DNA of 64,000 bases from Methanolinea sp. (GCA_030019395.1 JASEES010000004.1:369-64368), one strand, 5' to 3'; positions 27,622 through 38,256 are shown, numbered from the stretch's first letter. The notes: generated from the sequence alone by a model not told the origin. Made by a program: numbers and translations.

Positions 27622-27981
27622 ATGGCTGAAAAAGTTGTCATCGAGATAGTAGGCCTCGCGGACTCTTCGTGTTCACCGTTTCCCTGTGACAACACCCGGA
27701 GTTGTGGTCTCTATGACTGCCACCCGACAGGAAAGCTCGTCCCGGCATTCGAAGCACTGAAAAAGGAGCTCATCAGCCAGTACGGGGATACCATAGAAAT
27801 CACGCTGACACTGATAGATAAGGAGATCCCTTCCCGTATCAGGGACATTATTGCAGAGAATTACCCGCCGATCCCGTTCGTGATCATCAACGGTACCCTT
27901 GTTCCGATGGGAAGAATTTCCCTGCCCCTGATGCAGAAAGAGATAGAAAAGAGGATGAAAGGAATCATGCAACCTTCGTGA
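27622..27981 (+). CDS. Cysteine-rich thioredoxin-fold protein
   Basis: MAEKVVIEIVGLADSSCSPFPCDNTRSCGLYDCHPTGKLVPAFEALKKELISQYGDTIEITLTLIDKEIP...PPIPFVIINGTLVPMGRIS. Confidence 0.7.
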   Translation: MAEKVVIEIVGLADSSCSPFPCDNTRSCGLYDCHPTGKLVPAFEALKKELISQYGDTIEITLTLIDKEIPSRIRDIIAENYPPIPFVIINGTLVPMGRISLPLMQKEIEKRMKGIMQPS

Positions 27982-28546
27982 GCTCCCCGGTTTCCAGGTT
28001 ATAATAGAGTCCATGGACCTGGATTTTCTTTTCGAGGAGCGCTTCTTTCACGAGGGGGTAATTCTTCAGGTGTTCGATCTGAAGCATGATATTTTCCTTT
28101 TCAATCATCTCTGATCGTGCTTTCCTCTCCTCGGGTGTTTTCGGGGGAGGGATACGGGCATCAACGCGCTTCTTTGCCTCGACTGCATTGTTGAGCCAGA
28201 GGGGGATATACACGTCTGTCGTCTCCTTGTCAAGTGCCTTGATTGCCCCGCAGTCCGAGTGACCACAGATCACGATGTCCTTGACCTTGAGATGACGGAT
28301 GGCATATTCGAGAACCGTCGCAAAGTTCCAGTCGTGCAGGGGAGCGATGTTCCCTATGTTCCGGTGTATAAACAGCGTCCCGGGCATGGTCTGGGTAATA
28401 TGCCCGGATTGGATCCTTGAATCCGAACACCCTATCCAGAGCACGGAGGGGTTCTGCCCCTTCGTGAGTTCCCTGTAATGTTCCAGGTTTTCCCTGAAAA
28501 AACCCTCTCTGAATTTCCTGTTTCCTTCGAGGAGCTTGTCAATCAT
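27965..28546 (-). CDS. Beta-class carbonic anhydrase
   Basis: VLWIGCSDSRIQ, FIHRNIGNIAP, VICGHSDCGAIKAL: beta-CA zinc ligands and motifs. Confidence 0.93.
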   Translation of the reverse strand: MIDKLLEGNRKFREGFFRENLEHYRELTKGQNPSVLWIGCSDSRIQSGHITQTMPGTLFIHRNIGNIAPLHDWNFATVLEYAIRHLKVKDIVICGHSDCGAIKALDKETTDVYIPLWLNNAVEAKKRVDARIPPPKTPEERKARSEMIEKENIMLQIEHLKNYPLVKEALLEKKIQVHGLYYNLETGELTKVA

Positions 28547-28677
28547 GGATAATCACCTCTTCCGGGTGGAATGGCGGACGACTCCTGCCCTTTCATGCGG
28601 AGAAGCTGTCCCTGCACAGGGTACCGTGCACAGAAGGTATAAAGGATTGATATTTGTTCTCCGGGGCCAACATAGGG

Positions 28678-29484
28678 ATGAAGGAAATAATGAATTTTGT
28701 ACTTCCCTGGCAGAAGTCAGGAGGAAGGAAGGCAGTATCAGTCCCCTCCGGTCGTTTTTGGGAGATCGATTTCCTGCGGGGGTCTGCTGTTGTCATGATG
28801 GTGGTGTTCCACACCGTGTTCGATCTTGCCTATCTGGGAATTCTCGATATCCGGGTCTCGTTTGGTCCCTGGAGGTTCCTTGCTCTCTGCACTGCGACCC
28901 TTTTCCTCTTCCTCGTCGGGCTCTCCCTGACCATAAGCAGCGCAAGGGCAGGGGACATGCTCGACAGGCATGCATATGTACTCAAGTTCATCAGGAGGGG
29001 TGCGGGTATCTTCATGCTCGGGCTCCTGATAACCCTTGTCACCCTCCTGCTTGTTCCCGGGGCACCCATACTCTTTGGAATCCTCCACCTGATCGGGGTC
29101 TCTGTCATGCTCGCACCCCTCTACCTTCCTTATACGCGTGCGAACCTGGTTGCAGGTCTTGCGTTGATAGCGGCAGGCGCAGCGTTAGGCGCGGTCACCG
29201 GGCCGGAATACCTGCTCTGGCTTGGTATTCATCCGGCTGCTTTTTCAAGCCTCGATTACACGCCCCTTGTACCATGGCTGGGTGTCGTTCTGATGGGTGT
29301 CTTTACCGGAAAGATCCTTTACCCGGGTGGAAAGAGGAAATACAACATTCCCGACCTCCCTTTCATGGGAAGGAGAGTGATCTGCTTCCTCGGACGGCAT
29401 TCCCTGATCATATACCTGCTGCACCAGCCTGCAATTCTTCTCGCAATTTTCCTTCTATGGGGAATCCCCGGGATCAGGTACTAA
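28678..29484 (+). CDS. DUF1624 / heparan-alpha-glucosaminide N-acetyltransferase-like membrane protein
   Basis: FWEIDFLRGSAVVMMVVFHTVFDLAYLG...; multiple TM helices; C-terminal FLGRHSLIIYLLHQPAILL. Confidence 0.82.
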   Translation: MKEIMNFVLPWQKSGGRKAVSVPSGRFWEIDFLRGSAVVMMVVFHTVFDLAYLGILDIRVSFGPWRFLALCTATLFLFLVGLSLTISSARAGDMLDRHAYVLKFIRRGAGIFMLGLLITLVTLLLVPGAPILFGILHLIGVSVMLAPLYLPYTRANLVAGLALIAAGAALGAVTGPEYLLWLGIHPAAFSSLDYTPLVPWLGVVLMGVFTGKILYPGGKRKYNIPDLPFMGRRVICFLGRHSLIIYLLHQPAILLAIFLLWGIPGIRY

Positions 29485-29550
29485 GAGCGGAAAGAAAGCG
29501 CCGGGAAATGCGGGATGTTATCGGTTATCCGTGTCACCATCAGGAGTGCC

Positions 29551-31383
29551 TTACCGGCCTGTAACCTCGCGAAGGGTCATCCGGAACGAGGCGCCCTTCG
29601 CGTGGTCTCCCGCGATCCTGTCGGAGACCTCGATGTCACCCCCGTACCGGGAGATGAGTGCCTTCACGATATAGAGTCCGAGACCCTTGCTGTGTTCTCC
29701 CGGTTCGAACCGGGCAAAACGCCCAAAGATGACTCTCTTGAGGTCATCGGGAATTCCCGGGCCGGTATCGGAAACGATAACCCTGATTTTGCCTGTTTCG
29801 GTTCTCTCCAGGGCGATGGTGATTTTCACGTTCGGACCGCCGAACTTGATACTGTTCCCGATGAGGTTCGAGAAGACCTCCCCGAGGAGTTCATCTGCCC
29901 ATACACGGACAGGAAATCCGTTGTACTCGAGAGAAATGTCGGGGTACAGGTGCATCTCCTTTTTAATGGCAGCCTCAAGATCAACAGGCTTCAGTTCGGT
30001 TTGCATCCCATGCAGCTTGCGGATCGTTTCGACGTTCCTGATAATCTCGCGGCTTTTCTTGATTCCGTCGATCAACTTGCCGGCGACAATACGCGGCTCT
30101 CCGGAGAGCATCTCGAGGAGGAGATCACCGTACCAGAGGGAGGCGAGGTTTGCATTGTTGATGTCGTGCATCAGGATATCCAGGTACAGGTTTGCCTGCC
30201 TGTTGGCCTCCGCGAGTCTTTCCATAAGATGGATCCTCGTTATTGCCGTTGCAATCTCACCGGCAACAGACTTTGCCAGCTGGTCCGGAAACGCCCCGAC
30301 ATTTTTCATCGAGAGGAAGAACAGCACACCCACAATTTCTTCGCCGCTCGCAAGGGGTGTTACCATTCCCGCAAGGGGCAGACCCGCCGGGACTTTCCGG
30401 TCGCCGTTCCACCGGAGGGGTAAGCCTTTCGTCGTTGCATCTCTCCATGCCAGCGAGATTTCCGAGTCCGACGATTCTACAAGTTTCAGGAGTTCTGAAT
30501 CCCCGTCCACGAAAAGCAGCGGGGGCTGTCCTTCGTGGAACACATAAGCCCCACAGAGATCGCAGCCCGAAAATTTTCTGGTGTGCCCAAGCACAGAATG
30601 CATCAGCCATCCGATATCGGATGCAGACGATGCATCCGCAGTTACCCTGTTGATCAGTTCAAGCTGGTCCTTCTTCGTCTGTATCTCTCTCTCCTGCGCT
30701 ATCCTTGCAGAGATGTCAATGACCATGAGGACCATCATGTGACCGGGGAGCCTCGCGCCAGAGATCAGGACAGGGACTGTCGTGCCATCGGCCCTTGCAA
30801 TCGATGTCTCGTACTGGGGTGCTGTCCCGTCGTTCTCCAGCACCCCGAGGAAATATTTCCGGGCAGATTCATCCTTCCAGAATTCCGTAAATTTTTTTCC
30901 CCGCAGGTCACGGGGATGTTCCATCAGGATGACACTCCCGCGGGGATTCGCTTCCTCGATGATGAGCTCGCGGGCACCGTTCCTGACGACGAATATGCCG
31001 GCTTCCGAACTGTTGAAGATCCCCCTGTATCGGGCCTCCCTGTCCCGCATCTCCCCGGACAGGGATGAAATGACCACGGCAACAGCGACAAGGACGTAGA
31101 AACTCGCGGTCGTGACGGCAAAGGTGATCTCTGTCAGGTCCGGGTACGAGAAGAGGTAGACCAGGAAGACTTCCAGGATCCCCGTGATAACCGCGAATAT
31201 CACGCCCTGCCGGGGAAACCAGTATGCCGCAAGGATGATAGGAAAGTAAAAGAGGAGCGGGGTGAAGACCGAGAGACCGCCTGACAATCCCCAGGCATAC
31301 GCGACGAACGCAACGAGGGTGATTGCACCAAGAGTGAAAAGGCGGGCATTTGTCCTCTGGAATAGAACCACGGGCTCCTGCAT
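29551..31383 (-). CDS. Membrane sensor histidine kinase with PAS and GAF domains
   Basis: N-terminal TM region; PAS; GAF-like; H-box LYLDILMHDINNANLASL; N/G boxes EVFSNLIGNSIKFGG, VSDTGPGIPDD, KGLGLYIVK. Confidence 0.9.
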   Translation of the reverse strand: MQEPVVLFQRTNARLFTLGAITLVAFVAYAWGLSGGLSVFTPLLFYFPIILAAYWFPRQGVIFAVITGILEVFLVYLFSYPDLTEITFAVTTASFYVLVAVAVVISSLSGEMRDREARYRGIFNSSEAGIFVVRNGARELIIEEANPRGSVILMEHPRDLRGKKFTEFWKDESARKYFLGVLENDGTAPQYETSIARADGTTVPVLISGARLPGHMMVLMVIDISARIAQEREIQTKKDQLELINRVTADASSASDIGWLMHSVLGHTRKFSGCDLCGAYVFHEGQPPLLFVDGDSELLKLVESSDSEISLAWRDATTKGLPLRWNGDRKVPAGLPLAGMVTPLASGEEIVGVLFFLSMKNVGAFPDQLAKSVAGEIATAITRIHLMERLAEANRQANLYLDILMHDINNANLASLWYGDLLLEMLSGEPRIVAGKLIDGIKKSREIIRNVETIRKLHGMQTELKPVDLEAAIKKEMHLYPDISLEYNGFPVRVWADELLGEVFSNLIGNSIKFGGPNVKITIALERTETGKIRVIVSDTGPGIPDDLKRVIFGRFARFEPGEHSKGLGLYIVKALISRYGGDIEVSDRIAGDHAKGASFRMTLREVTGR

Positions 31384-31493
31384 CCTGGCACCACTCTGTG
31401 TCTCATTTGTTTATCTTTGAACTCATTTAAAACATCGGTGAAAAGACCCGGTGTAAGGAAGACTAAGGAATAGACACGGTGAATGCCTGTCTG

Positions 31494-32846
31494 TTACCGG
31501 GTGAGTTTCCGGGGATCTGTCCGAAGAATGGTCTGGGCCTTGTCAAAGGAACGCCTTGCCTCCTCGTATCTCCCCAGCTCCTTGAGACAGACTCCCCTGT
31601 AATTCCAGGCGTTCACGTTGTCAGGATCCTTCTGGAGAACGAGGTCAAAATACTCAATCGCCCTTTCGTAGAGTGAATAATCTCCCGTCTCCCTCCCGAG
31701 TCTCTCGAGAGTCTCTCCCTTGGCGTAATACGTCGCAGGGACCTTCCCACCAAGGTCAATGGCCCTGTCAAAACACTGGAGCGCCTCCTCGTACCTCCCC
31801 AGTTCCTTGAGGCATATTCCCTTCTCTCTCCATGCCTCCATGTGGGCGGGGTCCATCTCGATAACGCGGTCAAAACACTCTACGGCATCGATGAAACGGC
31901 CCTGCTTGTAGTAGAGGTCCACCCCTCTCTTGAACCAGCTTGCGGTCGATTTCCCGAATATCCTGTCGAAGAGTCCGATCTCCTTTTCCCTTGAGATCTC
32001 GGCCTGCTGTTTTTCTGTCATCTCCCGGATATCCGTGATATCGCGGACGGATTCGATCGCCCCGATAGTTGTCCCTTTGCGGTCCAGTATCAGGGTTGCC
32101 CTTGACCAGAGGACTGCCGGACGACCCCGGAGAATCGCTTCCGGGTTTTCGGCGGTGAGTGAGTTCCCGTCCCTCTGGATGTTCTGGTAGGACAGGGCCC
32201 TGACTTCCGCTTCGGGACTATTGAGGAGGTTGACAAGGAGGGGCCGCTTCTTTCCATAGAAGGGAACCGCATATTCGAAATTACCCTTTCCGATCATCTC
32301 TGAAGCAGGGATGCCCGTGAGGTCTTCCATTGCCTTGTTCCAGGAGATAACGCGTCCCTCGCGATCGATAGCAAACGTCGCATCGGGAAGGTGATTGATG
32401 ATATCGACCATCTGCCGGTCGGCACTATGGAGCGACTCTTCAGCGGCCCGGCGGCTGATGGCCTGGCGGATCATCCGGTCGAGTTCGGCGAACTGGGCTT
32501 TTGGATCCTGTCCCTTCGAGAGGTAGAAATCGGCCCTGTTGTTGAGGGCTTCCACAACCACGTGCTCCCTTCCTTTTCCTGTGAAGATGATGAAAGGCGT
32601 AAAGTCCCCCTCGGCCCGGAGTATCTTGAGGAGAACGATGCCGTCCATCAGGGGCATCTCGTAATCGCAGACAATGGCGTCGAAGCTCCGTGCTTTCAGA
32701 ACCTCGAGGGCTTCGACGGCAGATCGGCATGTCTCGACCTGAAGCTCTCCCGACCTTTCCAGGAATAGTTTCGTGATCTCGAGAAGGGCCGGTTCATCAT
32801 CGATGAAAAGGACCGAGATCTTTCCGTTCCCGTGCGCCGCTGCCAT
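31494..32846 (-). CDS. Response-regulator receiver-PAS-TPR fusion protein
   Basis: VLFIDDEPALLEITKLFLE...CDYEMPLMDGIVLLK...FTGKG (REC); PAS DATFAIDREGRVISWNKAMEDLTGI; C-terminal TPRs 'AWREKGICLKELGRYEEALQCFDRAI', 'AWNYRGVCLKELGRYEEARRSFDKA'. Confidence 0.9.
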   Translation of the reverse strand: MAAAHGNGKISVLFIDDEPALLEITKLFLERSGELQVETCRSAVEALEVLKARSFDAIVCDYEMPLMDGIVLLKILRAEGDFTPFIIFTGKGREHVVVEALNNRADFYLSKGQDPKAQFAELDRMIRQAISRRAAEESLHSADRQMVDIINHLPDATFAIDREGRVISWNKAMEDLTGIPASEMIGKGNFEYAVPFYGKKRPLLVNLLNSPEAEVRALSYQNIQRDGNSLTAENPEAILRGRPAVLWSRATLILDRKGTTIGAIESVRDITDIREMTEKQQAEISREKEIGLFDRIFGKSTASWFKRGVDLYYKQGRFIDAVECFDRVIEMDPAHMEAWREKGICLKELGRYEEALQCFDRAIDLGGKVPATYYAKGETLERLGRETGDYSLYERAIEYFDLVLQKDPDNVNAWNYRGVCLKELGRYEEARRSFDKAQTILRTDPRKLTR

Positions 32847-33090
32847 TTCGTCAAGAGATTATCTCTGCTGTTGTACTTAACCCTTTCATCATTGGAAAAA
32901 GGGGAGAAACGACAGAAAAAAAAGAGGTGGCAGGAGAAAGGCCAGGAAGACTCTCGCATCTCTCCTGCCCGCCTTTGTCCGGGAATTCAAAGCGTTCCTG
33001 TCATGGTATTGTGATGCAATGGTATCCAGTCCCTGTATCATAAAAAGGAATGGCAGGAAAAAAAGCAGGGGATATCAAAGGCAGGAGATA

Positions 33091-34743
33091 TCAAAGGAAG
33101 AGGGGAACATCCTGAAACTTCCCGACATCGAAAAGTCCCCTTTCGGTTATCCTGAGATGCGGGATGACGGTCAGGCAGAGGAAGGAGAGGTACATGAACG
33201 AACCGGGAACCGCCCCAAGCATTTCTGCCCTTTCGTGGAGCGCACCGAGCCTGGATGCAACGTCTTCTGCTGGAAGGAGGGACATGAGACCAGCACATTC
33301 GAGGGGCAGTAACGTCGTTGTCTTCCCATCCGAGGCAGCAAGGCCCCCACCTGACCTGATGATCGGCAAGAGTGCTTCCCTGATCGATACATCGTCGGCA
33401 CCGACGGCAACGAGGTTATGTGCATCGTGGGCCACGCTCCCGGCAATTGCACCGGCATGCATGCCAAACCCGTGGACGAGGCCCACGGCCGTCATCCCTT
33501 TCCTGTAGCGGCTGCAGACAACGACCTTCAGGATATCCCGATCGGTATCAGGGATTTTCTCCCCCTCGACATCAAGACAGAGTGCTTCCGTCAGGATCTG
33601 TCCGGGCACGATCCCTATCACCCGTCCGGTCCCGTGCCCTCGTATCGCAAGGTCCTGCACCCGGGGGACCGTGGCCTCCATGGGAGATGGCAGGGGGAGG
33701 GGGTCCTTTTTCGGGTAGATCGAAACCAGATTTCCCCTCGAATAAGTCTTTTTTATGGAAAATACCTTTCCATCATCCAGGATACAGAAATCGGCCCGCC
33801 TGCCGGGAGCAATCGCCCCGCGGTCATCGAGCCGGAACCGCTCGGCAGGAGAGAGTGTTGCCATCCGGAGCGCAGTCTCGAGATCGAGCCCGTATTCGAG
33901 TGATTTCCGGATACAGTCATCGATGTGCCCGTCCCGGCAAAGGATGTCGGCATGCCTGTCATCTGTTGCAAAGGCAAGGCGGGGTGCTGTCGAGGGAGAC
34001 GCGAGAGGAAGGAGAGCGTGGAGGTTTCTCTCGGTCGTCCCTTCCCTGATGAAAATGTACATGCCACGCTCGAGCCTGGCGCGTGCTTCCTCCGTGCCGG
34101 TGCACTCGTGGTCACTCTGGAGCCCGGCACAGATGTACGCATTGAGTGCTCTACCGGACAGCAGCGGTGCATGCCCGTCTCTTAGGGAAAAGAGCGCGAG
34201 TTTCTCCCAGACTCCCGGGTCCTTTTCGAGGACACCGGGAACGTTCATCATTTCCCCCAGCCCGATGACACCGTCTCTTCCCGTGAATACCTGCAGGTCA
34301 CGGGCCGGGAGACTTGCGCCACCCGTGTCGAGGGGTGTTGCAGGGACGCAGGAGGAGAGCATGAAGAGGATGTCCACCGGGAGACCCTCCCTCTCGTTCA
34401 GCATATACTCGATCCCCCGGGCACCACAGACATTTGCAATCTCGTGGGGATCTGCTATCACGGTGGTCGTCCCGTGCGAAGCAACCACCCGTGCGTATTC
34501 AGCCGGAACGAGGAGCGAGCTCTCGATGTGCACGTGGGCATCGATGAGACCGGGGATTACCCTCTTTCCCCCCAGGTCGTGAATTGTCCCTCCCCCGTAT
34601 CCCTTGCCGGTTCCAACAACCCATCCGTTGCTGACTGCAATGTCGGTTTCAGTCCAGCTGCACGTGAAGGGGTCATAGAGGCATGCATTTGTAAAAAGGG
34701 TGTCAACCGGCTCCTGCCCGAGGGCAGGCCCGATACACTTCAT
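33091..34743 (-). CDS. ade: Adenine deaminase
   Basis: VIPGLIDAHVHIESSLLVPAEYARVVASHGTTTVIADPHEIANVCG...; C-terminal GGGLAASDGKTTTLLPLECAGLMS. ATG 34743 preferred over 34773. Confidence 0.92.
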   Translation of the reverse strand: MKCIGPALGQEPVDTLFTNACLYDPFTCSWTETDIAVSNGWVVGTGKGYGGGTIHDLGGKRVIPGLIDAHVHIESSLLVPAEYARVVASHGTTTVIADPHEIANVCGARGIEYMLNEREGLPVDILFMLSSCVPATPLDTGGASLPARDLQVFTGRDGVIGLGEMMNVPGVLEKDPGVWEKLALFSLRDGHAPLLSGRALNAYICAGLQSDHECTGTEEARARLERGMYIFIREGTTERNLHALLPLASPSTAPRLAFATDDRHADILCRDGHIDDCIRKSLEYGLDLETALRMATLSPAERFRLDDRGAIAPGRRADFCILDDGKVFSIKKTYSRGNLVSIYPKKDPLPLPSPMEATVPRVQDLAIRGHGTGRVIGIVPGQILTEALCLDVEGEKIPDTDRDILKVVVCSRYRKGMTAVGLVHGFGMHAGAIAGSVAHDAHNLVAVGADDVSIREALLPIIRSGGGLAASDGKTTTLLPLECAGLMSLLPAEDVASRLGALHERAEMLGAVPGSFMYLSFLCLTVIPHLRITERGLFDVGKFQDVPLFL

Positions 34744-34998
34744 CCGGGAATAAGTCGGGAATAAATCCTGCATCAGGGATAACTGGAACGTGGCTCTTAA
34801 AAGAACCTTGGCATGGAAAGGGAGCCCCCGCTTTCAAAGAGAGAGAAATGACAAAACCTTCCTGCCCGCTATAGTTTTTCATATCTGTCAGGAATTTCCC
34901 GCGTGCTCGGGGAAAGGGAAGTTTCCACAGCAGGAAAGAGGAGACAGAGAGTGGGAATGATAAAAAAACCCGCGAAAAACAGGTTAAGGGATGAATTT

Positions 34999-36213
34999 TT
35001 ATCCAAACAATGCGCGGGACCGCTCGAGTGCATCGACTGCGGGGAGCTTCTTTCCGGTGAGGAACTCGATGCATGCTCCGCCTCCCGTCGATATGTGCGA
35101 AAAATCCTTGTCAATGCCCATCTTTTCCACGACCGCTGCGGTATGACCTCCCCCGATGATGGAGAACTCCACCTTCGATGCTGCCCGGAGAAGTTCATGC
35201 GTCCCTGTTGCATAATCGGGGTCTTCGAAGACACCCGCGGGCCCGTTGAAGACAACGGTCCTTGAGGAACGGATACGTTCTGCAAGGCAGGAGATCGCAT
35301 CCATTCCCGCGTCGAGGATCATCGCATCCCCGGGAATCGAGTCTGCAGGGTATTCCACCCTGCGCCCCCCCTCCTTGACAGCAACGGAGCCCGGATACAT
35401 GATCCGGTCCCTGTAGGAGTCGAGGAGGAGACGGGCCCGCTCGACCTCCTTTTCGTAACCGAGCTGCTGGATGATCTGGTCCGATCCCCTGCCAATCCTG
35501 AACCCTGCTGCACGCAAAAAGACGTTTGCAACGACACCTGTCACGATGACGAGATCGGCAACATTGTTGGGAAGCACGTACTCTGCGACGGAGAGGGAAT
35601 CGTCCACCTTTGTCCCGCCAAGAACCATGCACACGGGCCCCGGCGCGTTCTCAAAAACCCTGCTCAGGGTGGTGACCTCCTTTTCCATCAGGAGGCCCGC
35701 GACAGACCGCATGACCATGGGGAGACCGACCATCGTCGGCTGGGAGCGGTGTGATGTCCCGAAGGCGTCGTTTACGAAGATATCCCCCATCTGGGAGAGC
35801 TTTTGGACAAGGTGGGTTTTCGAGGCCTCTTCCGGCTTTAGTTTGAGATTCTCTTCGGCATTGAACCTGACGTTCTCGAGCATCAGGACGTCGCCGTTCT
35901 TCATCCGCCGCACGGCATCGCGGGCACACTGCCCGAAGATATCGTCGATGTACCTGACCTTTCTCTGGAGCAGACCTTCCAGTCTCTCGGCATGCCCTTC
36001 GAGCGTGGTAAAATCCTTCTTTCCCGGCCTGCTCTGGTGGGTGATGATAACCACGCGCGACCCCGAGAGGGCCTGGATTGTGGGGAGGTGTTCGCGGAAT
36101 CGTTTGTCATCGAGGATGTGATGGGTTGCCGGGTCAATGGGGGAATTGAGATCCAGCCGGAGGAGCAGGGTCTTGTTCTCCGGCCGGATATCCTTCAGCG
36201 TCCCGATTGGCAT
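34999..36213 (-). CDS. pgk: Phosphoglycerate kinase
   Basis: KTLLLRLDLNSPIDP, VVIITHQSRPG, LENVRFNAEE, FVNDAFGTSHRSQPTMVGLP, LGGTKVDDS, GGGHTAAV. Confidence 0.94.
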   Translation of the reverse strand: MPIGTLKDIRPENKTLLLRLDLNSPIDPATHHILDDKRFREHLPTIQALSGSRVVIITHQSRPGKKDFTTLEGHAERLEGLLQRKVRYIDDIFGQCARDAVRRMKNGDVLMLENVRFNAEENLKLKPEEASKTHLVQKLSQMGDIFVNDAFGTSHRSQPTMVGLPMVMRSVAGLLMEKEVTTLSRVFENAPGPVCMVLGGTKVDDSLSVAEYVLPNNVADLVIVTGVVANVFLRAAGFRIGRGSDQIIQQLGYEKEVERARLLLDSYRDRIMYPGSVAVKEGGRRVEYPADSIPGDAMILDAGMDAISCLAERIRSSRTVVFNGPAGVFEDPDYATGTHELLRAASKVEFSIIGGGHTAAVVEKMGIDKDFSHISTGGGACIEFLTGKKLPAVDALERSRALFG

Positions 36214-36231
36214 CACTATCCCTCCCCTGTT

Positions 36232-36858
36232 TCAGGTAGTCCTTGCCTTGATCTTCTTCAAACGGAAGAGTTCTTCCCTTTCCATCTCGTCAAGGCGCAT
36301 CTTGATGAAGTCACGGGCTGCCGTCATCTCGGGAATGACCTTGAACTCGAGTGCGTTTACCCTGCGCTTCGTGGACTCTATCTCGTCGAGAAGCCGCTTC
36401 ATGGTCGTCTCCACTTCCGCGCTGCGGATGATAGCCTCCACCAGCTCCTCGAATGCGAGCGCCGTCTCGTCGATGACGGGAGTTGTCCCGAGGATACCGT
36501 AACCCCGTTCCATCAGGCCTTTTTTGACTTTCGATGCATCGATCTCGGGGACCACCACACCCATGATGTTCTTGCTGGCCACGGTGATTGCAGGAACCTC
36601 CTGGACGGAGAACGCTGCTGCCTTGACCCCGATGGCCCCCTCGACGGTGTTTGCAACTGCCATCAGTTCCCTGGCACGTTCGTATTTTTCCATGAGGTCG
36701 CCCCGGGTGTCCTTTGCCTGCTCCAGCACCTTGAAGAACTCCAGGATAAGCCCATCCCTCTTCATCTTGAGGATTTTATACCCCCTCTCGGAGAGTGCTA
36801 TCTTCTTCTTGAGGTTGATCAGTTCCGACCGCGTGGGCTTGATATCTCGGAGTGCCAT
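36232..36858 (-). CDS. atpD: A-type ATP synthase subunit D
   Basis: MALRDIKPTRSELINLKKKIALSERGYKILKMKRDGLILEFF...RRVNALEFKVIPEM. Confidence 0.94.
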   Translation of the reverse strand: MALRDIKPTRSELINLKKKIALSERGYKILKMKRDGLILEFFKVLEQAKDTRGDLMEKYERARELMAVANTVEGAIGVKAAAFSVQEVPAITVASKNIMGVVVPEIDASKVKKGLMERGYGILGTTPVIDETALAFEELVEAIIRSAEVETTMKRLLDEIESTKRRVNALEFKVIPEMTAARDFIKMRLDEMEREELFRLKKIKARTT

Positions 36859-36864
36859 CTTGAT

Positions 36865-38256
36865 CTACCCCTCTGCCTTTGCAGTCTGCCGGAACTTGGG
36901 GTGGTACTTGTTGATCAGGTCACGGTCGATACGGACGAGCTGTTCCACGGGCAGCGTTGATAGGAGGTTCCATCCGAGGTCGAGGGTTTCCTCGATCGTG
37001 CGGTCTTCAGTGTACCCCTGCCGGACAAACCTGTTCTCGAAGAGGTCTGCAAATTCGAGGAACATCCTGTCCCGCTCGGAGAGTGCGTCCTTCCCGACGA
37101 TTGCGACGAGGCCGCGGAGATCGTTGCCCTCCGCGTAGGCCGCGTACAGCTGGTCGGAGACCTTCTTGTGATCCTCGCGCGTGTGGCCTTTCCCAATCCC
37201 GAGGTTCATGAGCCGGGAGAGGGATGGGAGGACGTTGATGGGGGGATAGATACCCTTCCTGTGGAGTTCCCTGCTGACAACGATCTGGCCCTCGGTGATG
37301 TACCCGGTCAGGTCGGGAATCGGGTGCGTGATGTCATCCCCCGGCATCGTCAGGATCGGGAACTGGGTGATCGAACCCTTCTTGCCCTTGACAATGCCCG
37401 CCCTCTCGTAGATACCTGCAAGGTCGGTATACATGTAACCCGGGTAACCGCGCCGGCCGGGCACTTCCTCGCGGGCCGCGCCGATCTGGCGGAGCGCCTC
37501 GCAGTAGTTCGTCATGTCCGTCAGGATGACAAGGACGTGCATCCCGAGATCGAATGCGAGGTACTCGGCGGTCGTTAAGGCCAGACGGGGCGTGATGATA
37601 CGTTCAACGGCAGGATCGTCAGCGAGGTTCAGGAAGACCACTGCACGCTCGAGCGCCCCCGTCCGCTCGAAGTCCTGCATGAAGTAGTTGGCCTCTTCCT
37701 TGGTGATACCCATTGCCGCAAACACGACGGCAAAGGCTTCCTTGGATCCGGGCACCTTTGCCTGTCGGGCTATCTGGAGTGCGATCTGGTTGTGCGGGAG
37801 TCCCGCTCCCGAGAAGATCGGGAGTTTCTGGCCACGGACGAGGGTATTTGTCCCGTCAATGGTTGAAATACCTGTCTGGATGAAGTCGTTTGGAGATCCG
37901 CGGGCATAGGGGTTGATTGCCGCACCGGTGATGTCGAGCCGTTTTTCCGGGACTATCTCGGGTCCGCCGTCGATGGGTTTTCCACCTCCGGAGAGGATGC
38001 GCCCGAGCATGTCCCGCCCGACCGGCATCTTGATGGTCTCGCCCGTGAAGCGGATGCCGCTGTCCCTGCCTATCCCGGCAGTCGTCTCGAAGACCTGGAC
38101 CACAACGAGCTCGTCGCTCGTGTCGAGGACCTGCCCCCGCTTGATGGAACCATCGTAGAGCACGATGTTGACCAGTTCTCCGTACCCGACAGGCTCCGTC
38201 TTCTCAACGAAGACGAGGGGACCTGCAATCTGGGTAATTGTCCTGTATTCCTTCAT
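36865..38256 (-). CDS. atpB: A-type ATP synthase subunit B
   Basis: [31 protein letters not shown]...[24 protein letters not shown]. Confidence 0.97.
   Translation of the reverse strand: MKEYRTITQIAGPLVFVEKTEPVGYGELVNIVLYDGSIKRGQVLDTSDELVVVQVFETTAGIGRDSGIRFTGETIKMPVGRDMLGRILSGGGKPIDGGPEIVPEKRLDITGAAINPYARGSPNDFIQTGISTIDGTNTLVRGQKLPIFSGAGLPHNQIALQIARQAKVPGSKEAFAVVFAAMGITKEEANYFMQDFERTGALERAVVFLNLADDPAVERIITPRLALTTAEYLAFDLGMHVLVILTDMTNYCEALRQIGAAREEVPGRRGYPGYMYTDLAGIYERAGIVKGKKGSITQFPILTMPGDDITHPIPDLTGYITEGQIVVSRELHRKGIYPPINVLPSLSRLMNLGIGKGHTREDHKKVSDQLYAAYAEGNDLRGLVAIVGKDALSERDRMFLEFADLFENRFVRQGYTEDRTIEETLDLGWNLLSTLPVEQLVRIDRDLINKYHPKFRQTAKAEG

Noticed and set aside
33071-33097. Short direct repeat gatatcaaagg x2
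   Set aside because: Only two short copies at the 3' end of ade; likely chance.
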